NCBI GenBank assembly: GCA_030770545.1
Contig: CM061091.1
Span: 6,690,501 to 6,754,500, forward strand
From: Macropodus opercularis
Taxonomy: Eukaryota; Chordata; Actinopteri; Anabantiformes; Osphronemidae
Direction: 5' to 3'
DNA length: 64,000 nt
The notes under the pieces were generated by a model. It was given only the letters and a program-made list of their open reading frames with translations, made no database searches and had not been told where the DNA came from. Every line of letters begins with the position of its first letter. Within the stretch, counting starts at the first letter, position 1. The translations under genes and the position numbers were made by a program. Below are positions 46,724 to 60,100 of this stretch, in pieces.

Positions 46724-49700
46724 TTAACAATAGAAATCCAGCCCATGCTTCTGCTTCTCATCTGGAGAGTCGTTTTGCAGATCTGAGTCCGATATAAATA
46801 TGGACTTTCTCTGAAGCCCTGGGCTTTGATCAAAGGTGAAGGGTGCATGCCTTGAGCTGTGAGGTTGATTCTGCATGGATGAAGCGGTCGCAGCAGGAGG
46901 CTGATATGGCCAGCCAGGAGAGGCACTGCAAGGAAAGGCCCAGCTCTGGAGGTCGGCAGCGAGCCTCGAGTCCAAAAGAGCCTCCTTCATCTCATGGTTT
47001 TCCCTGGTTGCTGCCTGCCACACTATCTCCAACTCTTCCTCTACTTCTCTGAGGGAAAAAAAATGACAACGGTCAACATACTGAGTATGCGCTAAAACAG
47101 ACAATGGAAGAGTGGAGGTGGCATTGCGTAGACAGTGGATTTACTGTACGGCAAGGCTACAGACACGATGCTCCCTCGTGCGTCACTGTGGCTACTTCTA
47201 AAGTAGGTGTTTAGTTTGACTGCAAAAAAAGCAACTTTCTCTGGAGCCGAGAAGTACATGTTTCAGGAGTGAAGGTTTGATGTGTATTCTGTCTAAATGT
47301 TGGTTTAAACTAGTGGTAGGACCTGATTTCTACTGTGCCAATGTCTTTAATGATTAACATTACAGTGGATAAAGTGAAATCATGAGGAGAGTGACCACAA
47401 TACCTCACAACTACACATTCACAGTGCACAATACGAAAGAACCTCAGGCCTCCTTTCTCCTTCTTATCCAAACACACGGGCTGCTGGGAATACAATCGCA
47501 TGCATCATTTCCTTTCACAATTATTTTTAAAGTAGTGCCTGAAGCACTGTGTTTTCTACTTGAAATGCAGAACGACTCCAATGGATACTGTAATAGAACA
47601 ACATAATTTTTGTAATTGGTTTGGTCAGACTTTACAGCAGTGGGTCTAAAGGGAGACATTCGAGGATATGAATATGCAGTCACAGTTATGTGTTTTTTCT
47701 TTGTACTTTCTTGAAAACAAGCATTGAATTGTCTGTTTTTATATGTCAAGCTTTAACATGCTTTAGAAAAGCTTACATAATACTATGTGCTAAATGTATG
47801 GTTGTATGGGTGATTTTATAGCCTTACAGATTTTTTGTGGTGATACACAAAACACGTTAATGGGATTTCAAAGCAATATGTGGCTTTCAGTCTGCATCGG
47901 GGAGAAGGATTCTCCAGACTACAATAATGATTTCAGTGGCATTTCAAGAAAAGGCACTCTATATATTTAAGAATCGCTAACTGTTTCAGATCACACACTT
48001 TTCACTGCTGCCATGTGGCCCTTTCCAGAGAGCACTTTGCAAATGCTTAATGCTGCAGTGACTCCACAGTAGGCTGTTTAACAGTCTAAGTCTGTGCTAG
48101 AGGCACAAGTTACACATCGGCTCTGACAACAGAGCTGGAAGGAGACACTCTTCATCTCTGCTCGTATGCTGTTTTTAGGTTATGCATAGCAAAACGCTTG
48201 TAATGTAAATACATGTTTAATTTGCACACTCTGACTAGCAGTGTTCAAATCTGCTAAAATTAGCCGCACTGGGCTGAAGCTCATACGTCTCGTAACACTC
48301 AACAGTGTCCAGAACGCCACAGTCTTCAAATCAGCGTCTCTGATGGCCACAGCATTCACCTCTAGAGTATATATTCATCACCTGAACTCTCAAGGCACAA
48401 TACAAAAAAGTAGAGTGTTTCTAAATAAGGCCTTGTTCTCTGCATTCAGATCCTTTGAGAATGAGGGGTGGTGTGAATGTCAAAGGATCTGACTCACAGG
48501 TGGTCACACCTTAAAAAACATTGAAAGATTTAGATAGATCAAGCAATTGCATGCAAATCCTGTACATAATAATGCAGTATAGTCAAAGGTATTAAACACT
48601 GGGACCCTTATCTCAACTAGGCACAGTATTTCAAAAAGACAAGAAACAAAGGAGGAACGATAATAAAAGAACACAAAGCACATATCATGTAATTACCTGT
48701 GTGCTGTTACTGGTCTAATAACTGATGATTTAAAACCTGTGTCATACACTGTTCATACGTCAGCAACTAAGCCAGTCATTGGCCTTGTCTGCTTAGCTGC
48801 TTATTATATTGGAGGGAATGCCATCAGCAGAAATGTACAATATAGCACAAATATGAAAGCTACCTGTACTTAGTACACGATGCACAGTCCACTCGACTGT
48901 CAAGTATGAAAATGATGTAAGTGCACAAAAGTAGGATTTATAGCTGGATTGATAAATGAGAAAATACTGATTCACAATCACTCATTTAGCCAAATTTAAC
49001 TTCAGCACAGTAAAGCATCATAAAAAGATAATGTCTGGAAATCAGGTTTAGTCTTTCCTAAAGCCAGACTGTAACTCTCTGTCCTACCTAACTTCTTTTA
49101 GAGATTAGGAAACAGTTTTAAAACAATCGAAAGTATAAATTAAGACTAGCAGTAGGAGTTTTGTTCCTTATATTTCAATTCAGCCACTGTGAGAGGACCA
49201 CTTTATCTTTGTGGTCAACATTGAAAAATGACTACACGTTCTTATTCTAATCTATTGATGTTTGTTTGAGTGATGAACTGAAAAGGTGTTTTGCCCCTTG
49301 TCTTCCTTGAGTAAAGACCATAACAAACTCCATTACCTCCAACCCAAGCAGCATGCGCACATGCGTTACCCATAGCAACCGCTCTCATCATTGCTTCCTA
49401 TGAGGCTACTCAGACAGAATACAAAGATAAATCTTGCAGCTGTAAGAGTTGTAAAATTCAATAGCAGCATGTGTATTTAGTTACAATACTTAATTTCATT
49501 ATTAGGCCAAACAGCAGCTCCAGTATCACAGTACAATTCAACAGAACAATTCCCTCCTCACTAACAACGTCTTGTCCATTCAGAGAAGATATTTAGTTAA
49601 TCTGAGCCCAGGGGTTTGTAAAGCAAAACAGGCACAGGAGCATCAGGTAATCTAAGATGTAAGTGTCAGAGAAGGCTCAGAGAAGAGCGTGCATTTAGAA

Positions 49701-52304
49701 AAAACACACTGTTCCTTTGTTCTTCACACAAGTGGAAAATGTAATAGCCCTGAAGTGTTGCACATGCTATCAGGTTTTTCAAATTGAACATGCATTTTTA
49801 ACATCAATACCCTCGGAAAGACTTCTAATCTTAACGCACAGCGTGCTTTAGGCAAGACTCATCATTTGTGAAACTGACTTGCCTTGTTTTTAATTAAGGT
49901 CTTCTATCAGCAATTTTTTTGTTGTTTTGCATTTTTTGTTATTTGTATTGAAGTGAGCAATAATACTGTAAACTGTAAAAATGTCAGCGGTGGTCTGTGG
50001 TTTCATTGGGTTTAAAATGTGCTTGCTGGTAGCATTTGTAGCTCCACAAGCATTATGGCAAGCAAATTATGGATTATCTATGTGAGTGAATGCCTGGACC
50101 TACAGTACCCACTACTTTCTACAGTGCATCCTATATTAAATCATGAGGAAAAGCTAAAAAACAAAACAGATAAAATGTCAATTTTTTTAAACTGTAATCA
50201 TCACACATCACGGTCATCCTAATGCTTTTTTTAGTATTTAGTAGTGAAGTATTGATCACTACTCAATGTGACACGGAGCACTACATCTGTGTCTTGCGGC
50301 CGGTTGGCAGATACAACTACTAAAAACAAGTAACCCAAGTGAAAAAGAGAAACAGTCCTTATCCTCTTTTCCTCAGTGTCGGACACAAATTGATGCCTGA
50401 ATCTGATTGGAAACCGAGGACAGATTAAGTACTGCTAAAATGTGTTTTCTGCATTCATGGGCTGGAGCATTAATTATGCATAAAGATACAAACATGTTTC
50501 CCATTAACAGTAAAAGAAGTAGACAGATTTGCACTGTTGCACTACAGTATTTTCTGTGTTTATCATGTTTTGAATAAATAAACTAAACTAAATTATCTGT
50601 TAACTGACTTACCCATCACTTACCACTTTCTGAACCTCAATATGCAGGTAGGGACAAAAAAAACTCCACCTAACAAATTCTACATCTATCTGTTAAATTA
50701 CGTTAAATAAGTACCTTCTCAGTCAGCTGACGGTTAAAAGAAATCATACAGTAGGGGAACTATTTGTCAAAATAAAATGACACCAAACACTTCACCTATT
50801 GTTGGTGCAGATTATTCTTTGTTCATGCATAACAAATCTTTGAAAAAGTGATCTAAAGGTGCAGTCCCCTCTTGAGCTCCTGGAAGTCACTGGCCCTGCT
50901 GCTTCCCTGGAGGCTACTCAGAGCTCAGCAGGCAGTTGGCAATCTCAGTCTATCAGCAACTCTGCTGTTGCATTGGTAGAATACAAAGCAGTAGATCAGA
51001 GAGAAAAGAGAATGAGGCAGTGATTGTTTTTTTTTGTCTGTGTAAGAAGTTTAACTTTAGCCAAAATTGCTACTGCAGATGGTCTATTAATGCCAAAGTG
51101 GCATCAGCTATGCTGATTTTACAGTTTTGAAGTGCCTCGATGATGTAGTTGCCATCATCTGGGTGATGCATCCCAGTGAACTACCAGTACCACTGCTACA
51201 GTATGCATGTGTGGTAGTGTATGCGATTTGTCATTTGGGATGCCCTGAGGGCAGAGCAGAGCAGTCTTTTCCAACAATCTGATTAGCTAGCTTTTATTCA
51301 ATATCAGGAGGCAGCAGATTCAGAGAATGGGCTAAAAAAAGACTACTAACAGGGGAATATAGGGGAAGTGGTAGATTATTTCAGGAGCAAGACAGGACGG
51401 GTCTGGCTGTTTAGTGTAGCAGCCATGTCTGTGCATAAAAGCGTTAGATTTATTATATAGAGAGAATCCTTCACAATGACAATTGTCATTCATAGCAATC
51501 CAGTGTCTGGGAATGAGGGTACACAGTGAGAGGAGTTAGCGATAAGAGAGAATTTTAGAATAGAGCTGTGTGATCAGCTGTTTCCACTGGTTACAGGGAT
51601 GCCAGTGCCTATCTTGTGAACCTAGCCATGACAGTGGCCTGTACTCTGTAGGAATATGGAAACTTTACAGAACACAGACTTGCAAAGGTTTCACCAAAAG
51701 TGAAAGCTGATGCTTTCATCTATACAGTATGAACTGTGAACAGATGATCAACAAAATATGAACTCCACCAAATACACAGTCCAAATGGTTCACTGAAAAA
51801 CTATATATTTTTCTTTGCAGTTATTTCATATTGTATTTATATTCTCCTGTATATACATATACAGACTGCTAGCTACTAACAATACATACTGTAAGGTTTT
51901 AAAAGGTTTAACTACGGTTTTGTAGTTATCCTTCGAGACTGTTTTGTTAACGTGACTGATTCATTGCTCATCTACTTGCTTCTCTTGTCTGGTTGCCTCT
52001 GACCTCCCTCCTTTGTAAGATACGCACAGTATCTGCTTTCATTCATACATCCTCTCTCTATTCACCTCCCTTTTTCCTGCCTGCCTGCCTCGTACTGCTT
52101 TTCCTCCACTCTCTCCTCCCTCTCTCTCTCTCTCTCCTCCTCACTCCCCTCCTACCGTTTGGACTGCAGCAGTCTCTCCTCAGCCTCTTGTCTTTCTCTT
52201 AGTAGCCTCTGCAGGTGAAGGATCTCCTTCTGGTAGGAAGCCGTCCTCCCCTCCGCAGCGTCCTCCAATGCTGCCAGTCTGGTTGACGCCTGAGTCCGGT
52301 ACAC
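46724..52304 (-). CDS. Unrecognised coiled-coil protein, last two exons
   Basis: Exon 52156-52304 (149 nt, phase 0 to 2, acceptor GTGCAG, donor CG|GTAGGA) joins last exon 46724-47048 (acceptor TTCCCTCAG, 108 codons with stop) across a 5.1-kb intron. The joined segment of about 157 residues is Glu/Arg/Leu-rich helix: LAALEDAAEGR, ILHLQRLLRERQEAEERLLQSKR, then EVEEELEIVWQAATRENHEMKEALL, continuous through the junction. This is followed by a disordered Pro/Ser/Gln-rich tail (SPGWPYQPPAATASSMQ) ending HGLDFYC. The heptad-like pattern suggests a coiled-coil cytoskeletal or centrosomal protein, but I cannot name the family. No earlier exon is visible up to 64000, so the 5' part probably lies beyond the right edge. 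Confidence 0.75.
47049..52155 (-). other. Intron of the coiled-coil gene
   Basis: 5.1 kb of AT-rich sequence between the two coiled-coil exons. I saw no coding exon, RNA gene or recognisable transposon. A (TC)n-rich stretch lies just downstream of the 52156 donor at about 52070-52140. Confidence 0.5.
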
Positions 52305-55300
52305 CTGCACATACACACACGCGCGCAAAGGAATGAGATGCAGAGTGTTGCTATGAGAGAAGTGGATTTGCATGAAGGACAGCACAGCAGAGACAACAGG
52401 AGTGGAGGAGGTGGAGTCACACACATTGGGACAAGGTGAGGAAAACAGATAAATCACCTACCTGCAGATATGCTATAAAGAGTGTGACTGCATCTGAACT
52501 TCTTGTTTGAAAGACGTGTACTTGTGTGTGTGTGCGTGTGCTTTATCATCAAATACTTTTTTGCAGATATTTTTTTCCTAGACATATTCAAGTATCCACA
52601 GATCTGCAGCTGTTGGGTTGCAGACAGTTCACACAGTAACTACTGCAGATGCTGCAGCAGAGACACTCACACAAGTGGAACACATCTTTACTGTTATGTG
52701 GACTGGCCAGTGTAGAATTTCTGTCATGACAATTAAGCAAAAAGGAGAGTGACTGAAGTAAACAAACAACAATGAAAGAAACCACTGTAAGTGAGTAGGA
52801 GGAAAAAGATGCACAAAAACTGCACTGAGAGGCTAGCTAGCGTGTGAAAGGTCTGTGCTCTGCAATTGGAGAAGACTTGAAGGTGAGAAAAACAAGGTCT
52901 TTAAAAAACAGACAGTGTGGACTTCTTCTGCCTGCCTTCTTTCAGCCTGTTTTTTTGTGTGTTTGTGTGTGTTAGCTTAGCACTCTATTATATACAGTAA
53001 AGCAATGGGCACAAACCACAAGTTAAAGTACTTTTACTCTTTTGACATCATGCTGGTTTGTTAACTAGCTGAGTATGGATTGTGTATTTACACAAGGCTC
53101 TGCACAAATGTTTAAAAAATATCAAGGGCCACAGTCTAGAAAGAGGACTTTGTCTAAAAGTGTTGATCTGACAGGAAGCAGAATATATTGTCCAGGAGCT
53201 GATATTAAAAAAAAAAATATTTTTTAAACCCTACTATTAGTTAAATAAAAAAAATCCATGAGCTGTTCATAGATGAACGCAATATTGCATATAGTATATT
53301 ATATTATACTATACTATATTACAATTTAGAAAAAAGAAAAACAATAGTGAAAAAGAGAGAACAATAACTTATTAAGTTGGGTTATTTTCATATTAGTAAC
53401 TATATAAACCACAGTATTTGACCCTGTTTAAGAAACTGTCTGGAACACAGAGATTCAATTATCTCACAGCTAGGAACTGCAGGAGGTGATTCTGTCACCA
53501 TTAGATGGTATTTTCAAGACATTTTTACAATGATGATATTATTTCTCTGTCACTAAAACCTCTACAGTCCAAAGTAATGAGTCCAGATAATCATAATCTA
53601 TAATAAACTTATTATTACAATCAACTACCCAACCTTTGACAACCTTTCATAACCCCATCCTATACACACATTGTCCTTGCGGAAAACAGTCCCACCCATT
53701 TCAGGCAAAATTACAGATATTTGTTACTTATATGAGTGGTGTTTAAACACTGTATTGGTCCTAAAAAGCAAATGTTCATATAAGCCCTAAGCTTTACACC
53801 AAGCCTATCATTTGCAACGTTATGATTACATACAGTACTTAAACCATTAAATCATCTATTACACTCACCACCTACCACACTGACCATGAGACTGTAGAGC
53901 ATGTCACAGCTCCCAAGAATTTAATCACAGCTTTGTTGACTCACAGGTACGGTTATCAAATATGGTAAATAATGCACCCTGGATTGTTTTTGTTTCCTAT
54001 CTTAAGGCTTGAATAGCAGTTTGTTCTGTAACAAGTGTCCATGTCTCTGTGTGGCCCCACTTCTGGGGTTTAGTTTTACATTTCCAGAAACAGTTATTCT
54101 TTTAAAGATTTTCCTTTTCACTCAAACAGCTTGTGTGTAGCTGCAGGAGAGCACACTACGCTGGACAGGCAACTCTGTTTCCATCCATACTGTATATGTA
54201 CAGTATGCGACAGGCAACAATTTGCTAACAGTGTTTTAGTAAGGCAGACAAATGCAAACTGCGAGTTAAGCAGCCAATCACAGCGTCACAAGTAATGTGT
54301 CTGTCTGATTAAGTATCGGACCTGCCTTTTATTTACTGACACGTTTCCAAACACTGGTTATACAGCTGTGCAGGCTGGTGTGTTTGTTTGTGTGCGTTTG
54401 AAAGATTACAATGACAAAGATTACAGTTCTGAACCCAGAAAATTTAGTACATCAGTATTAGTATCTACAAGTACAGTCGCATTTGTGTTAACCTTTACTC
54501 AGACATACAGTCATTGCTTACTTAATCATTCAGAAGTCACTATTTATCTACAGAGGAACATGTAGAATGTTATTAGGTGGCAGCTTGCTATATGTCATCA
54601 GGCGACACTGCTTTAATCTGATGTACTTGGCTGGCAACAATGACAGGATGCTTTCCCTTTTCCTACTAAAGATGGGAAACTTCAATAATGAGCACCATGA
54701 GCGCCATCATCTTTGTGTTTGTGTTTCAGTCTTACCGAATACCCCCAATCTACTATGGTGACGGGGTAGCCCAAAATCTGTCTACAAAATATTCAGAATG
54801 TTTCATTCATTCAGGTATGTTTCGTTTATGGAAATTACTCACATGATGTGTTTAGAGTGGCATATTCACAAACATCTGATAAAGAGGGAGCTCAGGAACA
54901 GAACAGTGTCTACCTTGTCTAAGTGTGGTGGCTACAGGGCCGTGCTTAAGTGGAATTAAAAATATTCATCGCAAACTTTTCTGGGCCCTTAGCCAGTTAA
55001 CTAGAGCACGGACTCTTTCCACAGCCAGCATGCTACAGTAATTCCCAGTTGTGTTTGGTAATGAATAGACTTGGTATTCAACTGATTGTTGGAGAACTAT
55101 AATCTGGGAAGCAAAATGTTGTTGGCATGAATCTCAACCTGCAAGGAAGCAGTGAGGTGCCAGCATCAGCCCAGCTGAAGCAATGACATTTAGCCCTCAC
55201 AACAAGCTGAGCTGAGTAATGCCACCCCCCGGTTATAACAAAAGTAATAAAATATTCAGAACTGATAAGTATTTTATACCACACACTGGAGGGGACTTGT

Positions 55301-56590
55301 ACTGCAGCTGTATCAAAGATGTTTAGTTATTTTTTTAAGAATGTATTTGTTCAGCAGGCCTAGTGAGCACAGTTCACTGACTGCTCACACAATTCAAAAT
55401 TTGTGGCTTGTTTATGTTTTATTCCAAGCACTCCATGTATTCATAAACTCATCTTCTTCACTTCTTACACTGGAGCTTACATATGTTTGCTGTGGGCTGG
55501 AGTCATTTTATCAAATGACTAGAAAACTGCCCAACTTAATGTGTGACTCTTAAAAGCAGCTTTGCCTTAGAACTGTTATATGTCCTACCTTACAGTATGT
55601 AGAAATAAATATGTCACCGCTAACAAGTGATATCAACAGGTTTAGAGCTGGGTAAATCTTTGTATTAAGGCTACTCTATGCATATCTTCTGCTACTTTTA
55701 TGCGCCAGCCTGCCATTATTCTACCCAACACCTTTCAAACTTTAATTTAAACGCCCTAATCTTGTTTAAACTCCCTGCAGATATAACTGCATCACAGTGT
55801 GTGTAAACACATTAACCTTTTCTGGTGAAATTGGCTGTCTGGTGTCATTAGCAAAGAAAAGACACAGCAAAGAAAATTAAGCAGTTGCATAGTGCTGGTC
55901 AAATAGATAAATAAACAAATACACAAATAGCGTGAGATTTGACCTAAGGCAGGTCTACTTTTGAAAGGAGACAGGTACCGTAGACTCACTTGATTAGACA
56001 AACAATGCAATAACAAAAGAATGAAAGATTACCTGCTCTAGGCAGGGAGTAGACTAGTAGGAAGTAAATTATACAACAACAAACACGTGCTTCACTTTAT
56101 GATCACATTGTATAATGCATCAGATCAACTCAGCATTCCTGCTCAGGTACAGTGCATACCAGTCAAAGTCAAAGTCACATTAAAATAATTACTGTAGTCG
56201 ATAATAAAATGTTATCTGGCATGACTGGCTATAGGAGATTCATTTCAAGGCTAAGAACAAGACTACTTTATTTACTATTTCTGCAAAGCAGGTGGGGACA
56301 TTTCAGACACAGCAGTACTGATTGTCTTGAAGTACTGTACTGTATGCTGTGAAGAAATCATGTAGAAACTTCTAGTATGTTTACCTCACAGAACTGTTGG
56401 CAGCACTCGACGTTCCACTTACAGTAGCTAGCTCTGCTGCATAGATGCTGTACTGTATGTTGTTGTATCTACATCCTCTACATTTTGATTAGGATGCAGC
56501 ACAGTACAACACTGATGTAGATGCTGTAGTTGGGGTTGCTGCAGAACTGCACTGCACAGCTGTCTAATCAGCAGCTTATTTTAGTAAAAA
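52305..56590. other. Non-coding region upstream of the last-but-one coiled-coil exon
   Basis: AT-rich sequence with short TG/CA runs (around 52310-52330 and 52525-52540). I searched for coiled-coil-like minus-strand exons by frame and splice consensus and saw none. Probably a large intron of the same gene. Confidence 0.4.
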
Positions 56591-56593
56591 CAG

Positions 56594-57172
56594 GACACGG
56601 TAGTGGCATCGGCAGTCCTCTACGGCGTTGTGTGCTGGGCGGGCGGCAGCGCGGACAGAGACAGGAAGAGACTGAACAAACTGGTTAAGAAAGCTGGCTC
56701 TGTCCTGGGCTGCCCACTGGAGTCCATCGAGGTGGTGGCCAATAGAAGGACGCAGGCGAAACTGTCGTCCATCATGGCCAACCCCTCCCACCCCCTGCAC
56801 CAAACCGTGGAGGACCAACGCAGCTCGCACAGCGCGAGACTGCTGCACCCGAAGTGCAGGACTGAGCGCTACCGGAGGTCCTTCGTACCCACGGCAATAA
56901 GACTTTACAACAACACATCAACATGACTGGAAGCATGTTTCTTTAGTGCGATGTGTGCCGTGCGGTGTCCATGTAGGATACCTTTCTTCTTCTTTCACTT
57001 GCACTTTATGTTGAGATATGTAAATATTTTTTTTTGTACATAATTTTTTAAACTTTTTTTGTATCTATTGTAATTATTGTAATTTTTTCCAACTGTCCCT
57101 CTACTGCTGCTGGGACACCAGAATTTCCCCACTGCGGGATAAATAAAGATCTATCTATCTATCTATCTATCT
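56594..57172 (+). mobile_element. 5'-truncated LINE (L2/CR1-like), 3' end with (ATCT)n tail
   Basis: The open frame from 56603 to 56926 encodes the C-terminal end of a fish non-LTR retrotransposon reverse transcriptase ORF (LNKLVKKAGSVLGCPLESIE, ANPSHPLHQTVEDQ, RTERYRRSFVPTAIRLYN). It is followed by a short 3'UTR with GGGATAAATAAAG and an (ATCT)n tail (57151-57172). Only the last hundred or so codons remain, so it is dead on arrival by 5' truncation. The frame is nearly intact, suggesting fairly recent insertion. The exact clade is uncertain. Confidence 0.8.
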
Positions 57173-60100
57173 AACAGATCTATATAAAAAAATGTAAAAA
57201 GGGTGATTTCATTAAAATTCACCCCCTGCAAAATAATTCACCTTAATAGTCATTGATGCGGCTAATTTGTTCTATACATCGCACAGTTAGGTACTGTGAA
57301 TGGAGAGGTCAATATGTATTAGTGACATTAGTGAATGAAGTAAAACTGGAAAAAAAAAGTCACTCAATCTGCTGGAGTACAAGAAAATCCATCAGCCCAC
57401 AACTGTGCACATGTAATATATCTGCAGCTGTCTGTCCACAAATACTAATTGAACATGTAAGAGGGGTACTAGTGAGTGACCTCTATGACTACTCTGAAAA
57501 GTTTAAGTTCAAGGGTTTCAAGGTTCCATGGTTGAAAAGAAAGACACATTGCACATGGTGACTATTGCCAATTATGAATTACCTGTCACAAAAAATGTAA
57601 AATTTGGTCTGATCTGGGACGACCAACTATGTGGCTGTGTGCGTGTACAGCATCTGGCCAGGTTGATATGAATGTGGAGAACAAGATCAGGTGGGTATGT
57701 ATGTGACAGGAGCAGTATGTGAGCAGAGAAAAAAAGACCAATTTAAAAAAGATACTCGGAGACTACGATTCAGTTATCTCACATCAGATCATGAAGTGAA
57801 TCTTTATGCAAGCACTTATTGTCAGTATTACTTTTTTTTAAACATTCTGCATTACTCTGAGAATGATTTATTTTCATGAAAGAGCATCTGATCAGTAGTC
57901 AGCATCTACTACTTAGCAAACATGAAATGTTTTTGTGATGCGTTTTTTTAAACGGATACATTCAGGAAGTCTGCATACAACCACACATTTTTAATTGTCA
58001 ATAGTTTAATAAGTTTACCAACAAGCATGGAAGATCTGCCAACTGCAGCATGAACATAATCCTTTAGATCAATGACAGAAGCCTTCGCCATGCAGATATT
58101 CTGACAGCAAAGGTCAAAGCTATCATCACAAATCCACACTCAGAGAAGGAGGAGAGAGCAGACAATATATGAGATGAGAAGGATAAGTGCACCATCTGAC
58201 TGGTGAGATATGATGAGTGTGGTGCATTTTGAAATGTGGTGAGGGACATCTACTGTTTGTCAGTAGACCCTCTGCTGTCCTGCAAATGCCAAGTTGATAT
58301 TTTTATATCGCTTAATTAAGCAAATAAATGCAACTATAATTTAATAGTTAAATCTTAATGTGCAATTTAGGAATGTAATGGCAAAGTGATGATGAAAAAA
58401 CAATATACCCCAGATGTGTACAGCACTCTAATCAGAATGGAGCTCACACTACAGTGCCGAGCAGTATCTACAGTACCAATTACATGTAAAGCAAAATAAA
58501 AGAGTAAGAGAGTAAATATTTTATTTCCCACCTCATATGCTGCAGTACAAATGCACAGTGTTTGATCTCGCTCATTTCACCAGGATGTCTCTGGCTGTAA
58601 GGACATCTGCAGACTTGCTTATATCTTTTAGTTCAAAGACAACAAAACTAGTTGATCACAGCACTTTTTGCGTTACAGAATAATGACTTGTTACTTCTAC
58701 GAGTTTGCTGAAACAGTTTATGTGATGGATATCAACACTATACAGATCATGGTTTGGGACCTAGACCTCTTCCCTCTTAAAATTGAGACTTGAATATTAA
58801 GAAAAAAAAAACAATTTGTAGATAATAATAAAAAGAGGTCAAAAGTGAATTAGAATACAAACACAACTGAATACGGATGAAAGACAGGAATATGTGAGAA
58901 CAAAGACAAGACTGTACAGTGACTAAAGACCCCGCCCCCCCCCCCCCCCCTTATTTGTGACAGACTTGGAAAACAGTTCTATGCGAAACCACATGCAGGA
59001 CAACATGGAAGTTCAATGATATTTTCAGCCACGTATGTGCATAACAGACACAAAGCTCACAGATCTCTCAACAAGCCTTGGCCCTAAATAATCTATTAAT
59101 GCAAATTCACTACTTGGGTTTTCTTTCACCATAATTTTTCAATGATGTGATGTGTAAATGTAGATCTCAAGTACTATGCACCACTGAAAAGATGAGCCAG
59201 GCATTATGAGTTTAAGTCAAAGTACTTATCTCAGTGATGTGAAGCGTCATATTTCATGTTCCAAACCCAAGTGTCAAAAACATAATAGCTTGGTTAAAGA
59301 TCAATAAAAACATCTTTTACACACGAGTGATTAACTACACAAAACCTTGCCTATTAAGGCCTCCCTTCTTTGAATTAATTTTCTAACCAGATGCACAAGA
59401 AACAAAGCAATTATTTGCCAGTGATTTTCCTTTGTATTACATCTAACAGAAATAACCCATAGATTATAAGCCCCACACAAAAGCAAAATGTGACTGCATG
59501 TGGAAGGCAGCCAGAGTTTTTTACTGGTTTGGTTATGATGCTGCTTGCAGAATCAAGGCATTTTCACATTAGTATAAAGAAGAAACTGTATGGAAAAAAA
59601 TCAAGATGTTTGCAGTCCTTGTTACATTGACAATTCCAGGGAGCTTTACTTGTCCAGCACAAACCAAGCACCGTAGCCTGTAAAACCTTGTGTGGGACTT
59701 TATGAGAAACCTGGAAAGATTTCTGGCATGTTTCTGACATTTTTCAGAAAGTTTTTTAATGTTAACAGACTAGAAGCTGAAATATTTAATAGTCAGCAAG
59801 TCACAGAGAGGCCTACTGGGTAATTGCCAATGCAACAACCACCTATTCAATCTATATTTCATGGTCATGAATGAATGAATGGCTTTTCTTTAAATAGCAT
59901 CTTCCTGACAGGAGGGAGACTTTTTAATGACCAAATATTCAGATACAGTAAGAAGAAACAGGAATGAGGTAACTCATCAGCTAATTTTTAAAGTTTCTAC
60001 CAAACACAAAGCCAAGCTGTGAGGTCTAAAATCTTGTATATACCTGTAATAAAACTTATTACAGGTGGCTTATAACAGAAGCAAAGGGGACAAGCTAGTG

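Noticed and set aside
56576..56848. 90-codon minus-strand ORF
   Set aside because: It is the antisense shadow of the LINE coding remnant.
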